A DNA stretch of 64,000 bases from positions 496,001 to 560,000 of the forward strand of contig JAGFMI010000014.1 of NCBI GenBank assembly GCA_021030905.1, read 5' to 3'. The position numbers were made by a program, and so were the translations under genes. The notes below the pieces were generated by a model that was given only the letters and a program-made list of their open reading frames with translations, made no database searches and was not told where the DNA came from. This document shows, in pieces, positions 45,840 to 55,775 of this stretch (position 1 is the first letter of the stretch; every line of letters starts with the position of its first letter). Source of the DNA: Pyrenula massariospora. Lineage: Eukaryota > Ascomycota > Eurotiomycetes > Pyrenulales > Pyrenulaceae.

Positions 45840-46550
45840 ATGGCACGTAGACGCCGCCAGCGGCCTTCTCGGAAAAAAGGTGTCTTACGCCCAGATTGGG
45901 AAGCCGTTGAAAATCACCAAACCTACACCACCTTTTACGAATCTATGGGCATCTATCCTGAGCTACACGAGCACTTCTACGAGTATCTCAAGCAATTCTT
46001 CACGCTCAGGTTTCGGAAAACTCCGATGGTCTTTTGGCTTGGCCATTGCAACACTTACGCGAAAAAGCTATTGACGAGACATTTCTTTGTGATATACGCT
46101 TCATACATATTTGGCCCGGATACAATACTTGTGGCAGATGATCATGCTAAGGCATATTGGGCTAACAGAGAGGAGACCACGAAAGGGTAACATGAGATGA
46201 TGAAACCTGATTTGCCGTTGTTCTGACTTTTCTGCTCGATGTGCAGCTTGGCTCCACTTCTTCATCGTCTGTGGGAATCAATGCATCGTACACGTTTTGA
46301 AGTCGCTGCAGACGCCATGAGAAAGGACGCATTTCGGGAAGTGGATACCGAAGAGGACTGCGGGTGGGAGGATCTGGACCATGACAAGATGGACCTAATA
46401 GAAGAAGATATTGGATTGTTAGAGAAGACACAGTCTAAGCTTAAGGATGCAAAGACACCATCTTTCACGCTGCCATTGCGACTGGCGAAGGGGACATCCT
46501 CTAGGCCTGAAGGGGCGAAGACACCATATTTCACGCTACCAATGCGATAG
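45840..46550 (+). CDS. Orphan two-exon basic/acidic protein with duplicated C-terminal motif
   Basis: Exons 45840-46186 and 46247-46550. The 60-nt intron (GTAACA..GTGCAG, branch CTGACTT) makes 216 residues with exact codon closure. The N-terminus is very basic (MARRRRQRPSRKKG), possibly a nuclear or nucleolar signal. The middle is aromatic-rich and helical (YESMGIYPELHEHFYEYLKQ, RKTPMVFWLGHCNTYAKKLL), followed by LAPLLHRLWESMHRTRFEVA and an acidic segment (EEDCGWEDLDHDKMDLIEED). The end carries two copies of an AKTPxFTLPxR motif: AKTPSFTLPLR and AKTPYFTLPMR. I recognise no family. The clean splice join and composition argue for a real gene. A competing ORF from 45595 in another frame has a hydrophobic start but loses coherence. 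Confidence 0.55.
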
Positions 46551-46862
46551 AAGACGCTCTCAGCACCTTCAATGCATTCCGTTTTTTGGGCAGTGGTCAG
46601 TGCAGAATAGTTGGAAGTCTCCACTCCTTGACTCCGCCCCTTGCCGTACCAAACCGGCTCTTGGCGCGACAGTGAAAATAGTGTTAACACCGGTCACTCA
46701 ACCCAACACTCGGCTCATCACGACTGCTTTAAGGCTGCTCTATTCAAGAGCAAATTGGACCGTAAAAAAGACCTGCAGGTCGAAGCCGATGCTAGAGAAC
46801 AATGAAAAACTAGTTTCCAAAGATTTCCATCATGCAAAAAAAAATCATTAAGGGATCAAAAT

Positions 46863-46963
46863 GGATACCCATAGCCGGTATCGAACGGTCCTTCCGCTGA
46901 GGTCCGAACAACTCCAGGCCTTGAGATCAGACTGCACCTAGCAATCTCTGCCCTAAGGTAAAC
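46863..46963 (-). pseudogene. tRNA-like relic, possibly tRNA-Leu(CAA) with intron
   Basis: Read on the minus strand, GGTGCAGTCTGATCTCAAGG resembles the end of a tRNA-Leu D-arm and a CTCAAG anticodon loop. A B-box-like CCGTTCGATACCGG and a 3' end GGGTATCC follow. CTGA and TCAG flank the loop and a possible 18-20 nt intron. But the T-stem lacks one G of the expected CCGG/CCGG pairing, the acceptor 5' strand (GTTTACC) mismatches twice, and the D-arm is irregular. It therefore looks like a decayed copy. Identification is by eye only and tentative. Confidence 0.3.
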
Positions 46964-47811
46964 CTTAGTAGTGGCGGATTAGGACTACCACAGCCATCTA
47001 TCACTAGGTACCATTATTTATAAAATGTCCGTTTTTTGTAAAATATATAGTGGTTTGAAGAGTTCGCTAATGTCACACTTTAGGTTCAGCTATCGTTTTT
47101 TGATGATTTACGGCCCAAGTCCCTTTGCATGCAATGCATAGGCTTTCCGTGTCCCTTCTCTTGGCCTATATGTAGCTTTGGAATCTTGAACCGATGTGGA
47201 AGATCCGAAACCGCATTTTCTAATTTATACTTCTACACCTTAATGCTTGCGAGATTCTTACAAAGAGTCAATCTTGTCCATTTGTCGCTGGCCAGGAACG
47301 ACGTTCTGGAGATGTCGGCTTCTACAGCGATTCATTTTCAAGTCCACACTATCAATCTATACGCTGATCGTGGAGATTTATCTCTCCACCACACTCAACG
47401 TCTCGTCACTAGTAATCTAACGTTAGCAAGATTGTCTCCCGAAATTTCTTAGGCACTGAGCTAACACCGTGGATGAGACGCAATTCTCAACTTCCTAGCC
47501 AAGCCAACTTGTCGCACCGCTCACATTTTTTCAACAAAATCACTAACCAGAGATAATCACCTGTGGCGGGTCATCACCACTGGTGATCGACACGCTTCAC
47601 CTGTGAACCCAAAACAGATACACAATCACTGAGCCATGCAACTCATCCAAGATAAATGCTTTGATTTTCCTATCCATTTTTCCTTTCCTTTTCTTTTGTT
47701 GCACGTACGACATCTACTAATCTTTCCCGTGCATGTCATCGCTCTCCATAGAGTCGCTGCGAAGTCCATCCACGACCGTCTCACAAATTACACCACCGGA
47801 TTTGTTTGACA

Positions 47812-48438
47812 ATGTCATTGAATAAAAATTCGCGCAATGAAAGGAACCTGGCCAACGAAGCTCGTCGCTCAGAAGACAGTAAAGGCACCGAGGCACCAAA
47901 GACTATACCTACCCAAAACATCACTACACCAGCCTCTGAGGCACCGCTGCACCCCTCTCAAGTTGCCAACCTTCAATTCATCGCCGCCTCTGCTCTAGCA
48001 TTGCTAGAAGAAGGACCCCAGCCCCAAACGCCCTTCGAAGCGAGCGATGAACAGAATGACTGGCTTACCGGCCACTCTGAACAGCCTGCTCCAGCTGAAG
48101 AAGGTCAATGGCCTAAATGGGCAGCCGAAGCAATGAAGTCTTACGTCCCGCCCGCAGAGCAAGACAGCATCGACCGCCCTCCTTCCCCGTATCCACCAAA
48201 AGGGAAAACTCAACGTACGCATGCTGAGCCGGCAGACCATTTCTTCTCCTCCACGCCAAATCCTCGAAAAGAAGAAGAAGAAGAGCCTGTGCAACGATTT
48301 GGGTGCTACGTCGAAGGGTGCGGTAATAAGAAGGGACACGGGTTCTCCACAAGGGCGACTGTGCGGGGCCACATCAAGAAGGTGCATAAAGGAGTCAAAT
48401 GGGAGCCGGATCGGGTGGTGCTGATGGAATCTGAGTGA
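47812..48438 (+). CDS. Single C2H2-type zinc-finger protein (paralogue of 13329-14387)
   Basis: 208 residues, single exon, from the first true ATG at 47812. Residues 1-160 are low complexity, rich in Glu, Pro, Ala and Thr (SEQPAPAEEGQWPKWAAEAM, PPSPYPPKGKTQRTHAEP). A Lys-Glu run (PRKEEEEEPVQRF) leads into the C-terminal finger CYVEGC, then NKKGHGFSTRATVRGH, then IKKVHKGVKWEPDRV. This is C-x4-C-x16-H-x4-H. It matches the finger at 13.3-14.4 kb in the Cys and His spacing and in N-x-K-G, VR-x-HI and H-[KR]-G-V-x-W. The protein ends seven residues after the finger. No signal peptide or membrane helix. Likely nucleic-acid binding; role unknown. Confidence 0.7.
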   Translation: MSLNKNSRNERNLANEARRSEDSKGTEAPKTIPTQNITTPASEAPLHPSQVANLQFIAASALALLEEGPQPQTPFEASDEQNDWLTGHSEQPAPAEEGQWPKWAAEAMKSYVPPAEQDSIDRPPSPYPPKGKTQRTHAEPADHFFSSTPNPRKEEEEEPVQRFGCYVEGCGNKKGHGFSTRATVRGHIKKVHKGVKWEPDRVVLMESE

Positions 48439-49548
48439 GGTCGATGGTTGGTGACCTGTTGGAGAGGATGGAAAGCGGCTGCCACACTTGGTGCTTGGAC
48501 TTGTGCCTCATGACAGTGTCGCTTCGCTCTGCTCTCAACATCGATTTGAACACACTTTGCTCGCTGTCGCTAGCATGGCACTGACATTAGGGTCTGAAAC
48601 AGTGGAGTCGAGGAGATGTTAGTATACCTAATAATATAATTCATACCAACTCATGCCCTTTCTCCTCACCTATATTACCGATAACTTCTTTGTGCACATT
48701 TCAAGCCTGTAGAGGCCCTTTAGCAGGTAAGGCATTTTCTAGAGATGTTCGAGGTGCTCTTGCATTCCAAGCACTAGTCACAGACAAGATTAGAGCAATT
48801 GAAACTTGAGCTAGAGAAAACGAAGCTTGTACCCACGGGGGCTAGACAATTATTACTACATCCCAATATACTCCCTCTCGCGTAAAACATGACCTTATAT
48901 CCTGCACCGTAGATACTGCGAAGAAAATACTAAGTCCGCTGCATGCTATCCTCCCGCCTTCTGCTAATGGCTACGCTGTAGCCTAGTCACTTAATAACCC
49001 AACTAACCCCGCCCCCAGATCCTAATAAACCGACTAATGAGACTGAGCTGAGGTATGTAGAATACGTCGTGGCGTTCTTAAAGGACTATAGGAGATGTGA
49101 GCAGGGTGTCAGCACGCGAGATTCTCGGAAGAGGGAGGGCCATGATGAAAGCGGCGGGGTCGATGGCAAGGTGTAGAGGAGTGAAATGGAGATATTCCGG
49201 AAAGGTGGGGCAAGGTTCGCACAGTGTGAAGACGAGGTTGTTGTGGCGGGATCTGGCGAAGCAGGCTTAGTTTTAGGGGAGAGCACCATGTTTTAGATTG
49301 CCTTATTACCAGGGGAGAGGGTGAAGGGGTTGCTTGAGGGCTATTAAGTGGATATGACAGCTGATTCTTAGGTGTGAAAAGCGCTCTAAAAGCGTCACAC
49401 GCTTCCAGATAGCAGACAATGTGTTCTCCGAATATTACTAACAGCAATTAAAAAGAATAATAGGAATATACACAGGCAGACGTAGAAACTCAACACCTAT
49501 TCCTGCAAGCCAAGATGAGGCCACCATCACCCTCACATGCATCTGCTC
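48439..49548. other. Gene-free interval, about 1.1 kb
   Basis: Convergent 3' flanks of the zinc-finger gene and the GH5 gene. ORFs at 49.1-49.4 kb on the minus strand are Pro/Ser low complexity and unsupported. Confidence 0.45.
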
Positions 49549-51007
49549 TCAAACCGCCGGCCAAGTCTGCATCAACGTCGCCGCACCCGCCGCCTGCAAA
49601 TCCGCCTTCGGGTCCGACTTGGTACTCCCATTAATCGACACCTCATACCCATCATATCCCGCCGAATCACCACAGCACCCGGTCCAACAATCAGTCTGTG
49701 CCTGTTTATCATCCACCCCCGGGACTATCTGCCAGTACGTCCACGGCACTCCCTGCGCATTGATGGCTGCAGATTGCTTATCAAAGTTGTCTTGAGAGAC
49801 CGTGCATCCGAAGGCGGCGTTGTCGCAGTAGCCGAATTCCTCGATCTGGAGGAGTTTGTTGTTGGACTTTGCGGTGGAGAGCCAGCCGGGGATGTTGTTG
49901 GTCCAGACGTCGGCTGTGGAGACGTAGCTGAAGGGGATAGACGTTAGTCGTGAGTATGTTAGAGGGGGAAGAGGGTATCAAGAAGTGACTGACCCGTGGA
50001 TTGAAGTAATGTTGATGGCGCTGCATTGCATCGCTTTAGGCATTAGATTGGAGCCAGCACTTTGATCGCCAGCGATGCCGCCTGTTGCGACAAGGACGCC
50101 AGAGTTGTTAATGAGACTTTGCATCTTAGTGGCTCGTCCACCTAGATGGCCGTTAGTCACGTGCTCTATGGACTCCACAATCGTCTCAAGGCTCACACAT
50201 CCAATCCGAAGGATCATTATTCGATGCGAGGTCATGAGCACTGATAGGTATCGTTAGTAAATCTAAGTCCTTGTCCACGATGGAGCCTTCCTGGAGACGT
50301 ACGCCACAAAGGGCTCGTTCTCGACATCGAATGCTAAGATCGCGTCAGACCACTGACTCCAGTTCTTTCCGCTGCTTGGAGAGTTGTAATTCAAAATGGC
50401 CGCATATCGAGCGTCAATCTGTGACATCGCGGTAGTATCTGTGTAGTATTTGTCTCCTCCACCATATGTCGTGCAATAGATATCACAACTGGTAAGGAGA
50501 GATGTTAGCGAAATTTAAAACAAGAACTTTTCCGTAGATGCTTTACCGGGAGTCTGAAGGATTCACGGCGTTGCCGTCATGTGGGCTGATAATCGCCTTC
50601 ATATTCTTAGCGACTAACTTGTTCAAAACCTTATCCAAGGCTGCGAGAGTGTCAAAGTTGTATGTGCCAATGGTTGTTTCGAAAGCAGGCACATTATTTG
50701 CAAGATTGCTCCCTTTCTGGCATCCAGCCGAGAGTGTTGTCACTATGAGAATAGTCAGCGGTGTTGCAGTTTTTGTACATGTACATGCTCGCAAACCCCA
50801 GATACGGAGCACTTTAGCTCCCCAGCTTGCCAAGGTGTTGATATAGTTGTCCTGATCGGCATCGGAAAGACCATGGAGGAAATACAAGTTTGATCCAGCG
50901 AAGGAGGGTGACGAGCCGGCCCTTGTTTGAGGGTTCTGGGGGATTGTGTAGCTATACGTAGCAAAAGGAAAGAGAGAGCCTAGGACAGCAAACCAGTAAG
51001 ACCTCAT
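49549..51007 (-). CDS. Secreted glycoside hydrolase family 5 (mannanase-like)
   Basis: Six exons: 51007-50797, 50742-50547, 50488-50303, 50240-50197, 50141-49994 and 49927-49549. Introns are 54-66 nt with GT donors and GCTGAC or CTAAC branches. Codons close exactly at 387 residues. Exon joins read KVLRIWVTTLSAGC, NPSDSRCDIYCTTYGGG, NEPFVAAHDLASN, SDWMCGRATKMQSL and SIHGYVSTADVWTN. Residues 1-18 are a signal peptide (WFAVLGSLFPFATYS). GH5 features: KVLRIW early in the barrel; the acid/base Glu in AFDVENEPF; the probable nucleophile Glu in LLQIEEFGYC; and WTYWQIVPG late in the fold. Likely acts outside the cell on beta-mannan or related glycan; the subfamily is not certain. No carbohydrate-binding module. 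All catalytic landmarks are present. Confidence 0.85.
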
Positions 51008-54000
51008 ATTGAAAAACTGCAGAAATGTATGGAAGTTTAGTAATATGATGCAGGAAGGGGATTGATTGTAATTCTTGCCGGTCGAGAAGGCGAGATATTC
51101 GTAAGCAAAAGAAATATTTCTAGGTGCTGTGTGAAGCTCAATATATATCTTTCCACGGTCCATACCTTTTCAAAGGACTTTCAAAGAGCTTTTGTAGCAG
51201 CCAAATTAAAGCTCACTATAGGGATCACGAGACATCCTTGTAAGCGATCTCAAAACAGGTTTGAGTTGGAAGAGAGTGGCTGTACAATTCTCTAGTAGAT
51301 CTTGATCTTGTCAATGCAAAAAAGAAATTTTGCTCAAGGCTCTGCGCCCAATGTGGGAAAAGGTCTTTTTTGACTCATGTAGTCTGGATGAGTTGACACA
51401 CCCATGCCTAGCGAAAGCTGTGTTATGCAAGCAACTCAGCCGTGAGAGTGGCTCGGTTTGGGCGCAAGAAAAGGCTTATCAGCATTTTCATTGGTCAACA
51501 AGACCCCATTCAGGGCGCAGTCAAGATCGACCGACGTCAGAGGTGGTAATCGAGACATATAGGAGCCCAAAGAGATGCTACCAGCGATTGACTAGAGATA
51601 GAATGGTCATTCGTGCACGTAAATTGCAGTACTTTGTTTCAGAGGATCAATGCAAAGAATTAACGCTGAAAGATGAGACTATATTGGCTTCCTGGTGAGG
51701 CGAATCAGACCTATTAGAGCCTCGTGAATCTAATGTATGGGCTTCTTATGACATTTCCCATCAGTGATCGTGAGACTGTAATGGTACGAGGAGACCGCGA
51801 AAGCAACCCCTGGAAGTCACGCCGAGCTCGGTCCTTCATGAATTGGAGGCTAGATATCAATTAGGATCGACTAAAGGTGGCTAATGATTGTTGTGTTCCG
51901 AGTCAGTGTGTGGCGATGTATTTGGAAGCAGGATCGACAAAGCCGCAGTTGTGGCACGATCTTCGGAGGTTTGGCCTCTATAGGGCCAAGATCTATGTAG
52001 TCTTGTTCAAGAGATGCCCCTTGCTTGACACATGAAACAGGGGAGGATGTGTGGTCGTTGGTGGTGAGTGGTAGGAAAGAGAAACAGAGCGGAAAGCAGA
52101 GCGAACTGGCGGGCCGCTTCGGCCCCATCCCCAGACGGCAGAAACCGAGTCGGTGCGGAAGGGGGTCAGCCAAAAGACTCCCACGAATATCTACATTCAC
52201 GTCAGCTTTTCGATGATTCCCTAAGTCTAACTTTCACGCGAGTGACCTGAATTATCTGAGTAGACTTGGATTAGTCTGAATTCAACTTAATGGTGTCCGG
52301 CTTACCAGTACGAATAGGTAATCTTCACAGGTGGTAACAGACTGGCCCCCAGAACGGCCCCTCGAACAAAAAATATTAGTCACTCCTGATTTTGAGACAG
52401 GTGCTCAAACCGTCGTTTTCTGCTCGAATCCTTCGCCACATCACTTTGCTTTTGTTACTGCAGTACCTTCAATTTCAGCAGCATCTGCGGTCCATCGCCG
52501 GGGTCATGGATCCACCCGAGCCATCATTGCCCGTTACCAACAAAACTTTCCAGGGAGCTTAGGCGAGCAGTTCAAGCCAAAAGCCAAAAGGGAATGAACG
52601 ATGATACGAGGTTCGCGATATAACGGAATCACAAAGACTACTTGAGCGAGTGATCGCCTCGAACTGTCGGAAAATGACTTAATTTTTCCCGTATTATATG
52701 CCCGAGCCCGTAGCTCGACCTCGACCATTACTATGAACAGCTGAAAAGCGCTTGAACTTCACAGAGAGGGTCATCATTGAACAGCTCTAGGATGGTACGC
52801 GCAGATATGGTAGCCCAGTTGCCATTCCCCACTGCAGAAGAGCACACGTCAATGCTTGAAGAAGGGAATGGCTTTAAAGCAATTCGATGCGGGCCTCATT
52901 TGATACGAACAAGTGGTATTCTTTGGTAGCGGTCAGTCTTTCGAAAATGCTCAACCTCCGCCTTGCCAGTCTTACTGACCTTCAACTCTCTCCACTGTCC
53001 TTTGGTAGACCATCTTCTTATACCCCCAACGCAAATCTCTCCTTCCCTTTTACTGATGCAAATCAATCCCAATCCGGGATTTTCTTATCACACGGACCCA
53101 AAATGCTCCCCCCCCCGACATCTCGCCAATCCTTTTCCTTGTCCTCGGCTGCATCTCCTACATTCTTATCTACTGCGCCCCATTGACAACAATATGATAC
53201 CGATTATTTGCGTGTCTGACAGCCGAGGCAAACGCCGAATCCATGAACCCCCCCTATAACGAGCTATCATAACATGTAAGGAAGAATATGCTTCCAAACG
53301 AGGTACCCAGATCCGCACCGCCAGATGACATCAACCACTCCAGCCAAAGGCACAAGATGTGCACCCAAACAGAGCGGTCTCCCCTCACACCAAACAAAGC
53401 TGGCCGCACAAGGACAGCCCTCCAGACGAACAAAAGACAAAAGCCAAAGCAGCAACCAACACGCAAGCCGGCACAAAGGAAACCTTGGATAAAATCAAGA
53501 CCTAAGCTATCAAGCAGAAGACCTACACGTCTTTCAGACGAATTACTTCCTGTCCATCCTTCGAACAACATCTTTCCTTCTCGTCCAGCCTTCTCTTCCC
53601 CTCCACCCACTGACTAAACAATCCAAGCGCCGCGCGCGACAGAGGACCGGAACATCAGGGCGAGCGTACGATACGTATAACGACAGCGCAAATCCTGGGC
53701 TACCAACAGGGGGTACAAGCCAGACGCCTGCGGTGAATTGAGTGGTGCATCGATGTCACGTTAGGATTGAGCGCTGACGCTGCCTGGGAGAGGGGAAGGA
53801 CATTTGATGGTGGAAACCGAGGGTGAAGACCTTTGAACGTATTTCCCGTGTCAAGGGAGCAGGTTCTCACTGCGCTTCGTCTGGCGTTCGGGGAAGAATT
53901 ATGGTCATTCGGCGAGGGGGAAGGGTACATAAAGTTGTCTGAATTTCTAGGCGTACTTTTAACTCCTCTGTGAATATCTCTGTGCAGAACGACACAGCCC

Positions 54001-54087
54001 GATCGTGAAATTTGATCGCTCTTTGTGTAGAATGATTAACGCCTTTCTATGATAGTGCTTTGGGACCGCTGCCAAGTACTTGGGCAA
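51008..54087. other. Gene-free interval, about 3.1 kb
   Basis: No ORF with recognisable domains or convincing introns. Candidates at 51330-51698 (+) and 53288-53617 (+) are low complexity or chance-like. No repeats over a few tens of bases or RNA genes noticed. Confidence 0.45.
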
Positions 54088-55164
54088 TTAGGTGACGTCC
54101 TGATCGCTCTGTATCTCAACCCCGTTAGCAGATTTCTTATGTCTCCGCCTCCTCTTCTTCGGCTCCTTTTCCGCTTGATCTATCTTTACCATCCGTCCCG
54201 GTGTATGTTCAGCACCCTTGGCGGTGACCTCTTTCTTCTCCTTTTTCTTTTTCACACTCAGCGGATTCGGCTCCTTAGGACCCCTCCTCCTCCTCTTCTT
54301 CTCTTCTAACCCCTCAGCATCCTCTCCTCCCCCCTCCCCCCCCTCATCCCCATCCCCATCATCCTCCTGCCCCCTAATCTTAACCCTCCCAACCTTCTCC
54401 CCCTCCCCCCGTCCCCTAACCCCAACACTAACCCCACTCAACTCCTCAAGCACCATCACACTCCTCCCCACATACACAACCGGCACCCCCGGAATCTTCC
54501 TCGCCAGCCCTCTCAACTCCGCCTCCCCCCCCTCATTCCCCCCATCCCTCTTCCTTTTCCCCAACCTCACATCATCCCCCTCTGCCGCGCCCTCATCCGC
54601 ACTCGCGAGCACAAAATGCTCCCGATTCCTCGCCTTCGCCCCCGGCACCGTCCTCTTCCCCCCCTCCCCCTCCCCCTTATCCCTGGCGTGTTGCTGCGCG
54701 CTCAGCGCGCCCCCGGACAGGTGGTCGAGTAAGCACTCCGCCTCAGGCAGCGGCCGCCCCTCATTCACGCCGTGGTGCGTGCAGTGCCGGAGCGGGAGCT
54801 CTGTGGGCGGGGGCAGGTATGCCGGCCGAGGGTATTGGGGGAGGGCGGCGAGGGAGCACTTGGTGATGAAGGGTTTGGCGGGGCCGTGGAGGGTGTGGGT
54901 CAGGGAGAGGGTGGGGGGCATGTGGAAGCGGTGGGTTGCGCGGAGGAAGGAGGTTGTTACTGGATGGTGTTTGTTAGCTTTGGAGGGGTAGTTTGGGGGG
55001 TGGCAAGGGGGGGTTTGGGGGAGACGGAGCGGGTATGTGAGAGGGTGTGGATTGAGAAAAGAAATGGCGGACGCACCGAGGACTTGGTACGGTTCGCGGA
55101 AGCCAAAGTTGAGGTTGTACTGCTGCATGATTTTGCGGTAGCGCTTGGAGCGTTTGGCGCGCAT
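54088..55164 (-). CDS. UTP23: rRNA-processing protein Utp23 (SSU processome)
   Basis: Exons 55164-55077 and 54959-54088 give 319 residues. The 117-nt intron (GTGCGT..CATCCAG) joins MRAKRSKRYRKIMQQYNLNF...EPYQVL to VTTSFLRATHRF. Utp23 is a PIN-like nucleolar factor needed for early pre-18S cleavage and release of snR30. The basic start and FGFREPYQVL are hallmarks. THTLHGPAKPFITKCSLAAL and the zinc-type RHCTHHG...EAECLLDHL (Cys, His, Cys) follow. After about residue 200 the protein becomes a lysine/glutamate/glycine-rich tail with nuclear-localisation-like runs (EEKKRRRRGPK, KKKKEKKE, KKRRRRHKKS). This gives the genomic plus strand an extreme pyrimidine bias. Yeast Utp23 ends in a shorter basic tail. 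Confidence 0.87.
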   Translation of the reverse strand: MRAKRSKRYRKIMQQYNLNFGFREPYQVLGASAISFLNPHPLTYPLRLPQTPPCHPPNYPSKANKHHPVTTSFLRATHRFHMPPTLSLTHTLHGPAKPFITKCSLAALPQYPRPAYLPPPTELPLRHCTHHGVNEGRPLPEAECLLDHLSGGALSAQQHARDKGEGEGGKRTVPGAKARNREHFVLASADEGAAEGDDVRLGKRKRDGGNEGGEAELRGLARKIPGVPVVYVGRSVMVLEELSGVSVGVRGRGEGEKVGRVKIRGQEDDGDGDEGGEGGGEDAEGLEEKKRRRRGPKEPNPLSVKKKKEKKEVTAKGAEHTPGRMVKIDQAEKEPKKRRRRHKKSANGVEIQSDQDVT

Positions 55165-55775
55165 GATCGACGAAAGTCTTTATGATGCTAGGTTTTGTGT
55201 TTGAGTGTAGCGAGTTGGGAAATTGTTTGCTGGAGAATTTAAGTTAATTGTCTAAAAAAAATACAGATGTTGGAGCGGAAAATTTCCCCGCAATCCCCAA
55301 GTGCGGAGCGGAAGTGGTGCGCTTGGTGCGGGTGCGTCTATAGTGTTGGAGCGAAGGCTTGAAAGGCTCCGCAATATCTTAGCCTACTGTCTGCTGGTTG
55401 GAATCTGGATGCGCACAGGTGGTTGTAGATTGAGCTAGCTTGCGATAATGTATTGTTCTACTTCGTAATTTGTCTCTCAACTCATAATGATATCAAAAAG
55501 TAAATAGCAGGTCCTATCGTCAATCACACCGCTCTCTCATACCCTACCCATAAACTAATACAAAACCAACGGACCACCGTCTGCGCCCGTGCTATGCAGA
55601 GATTATAATCGAGTCCCTTCAAATCCAAAAGGCGGAGAAATTATGTACACCCTCCCGAAGAGCCCGCTAAGTTAGGCCGGTAGAAAGTGAATTAGAATAT
55701 ATACTGTGAAGCACCAGCCTGAGCCTCAACAGAGAAGGCCTCACTGAGTCAATGCTTTGATGTCGTGCCGTCGAA
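55165..55775. other. Utp23 promoter and 3' flank of the DUF726 gene
   Basis: 610 bp, no gene. An A-run lies near 55253-55261. Both flanking genes run on the minus strand. Confidence 0.5.

Noticed and set aside
45595-46074. 159-codon ORF with a hydrophobic N-terminus.
   Set aside because: It overlaps the two-exon gene at 45840-46550 in another frame, and its composition loses coherence where the other frame is clearly protein-like.
51330-51698. 122-codon plus-strand ORF in the gap after the GH5 gene.
   Set aside because: No domain, no signal peptide, no intron support; probably chance.
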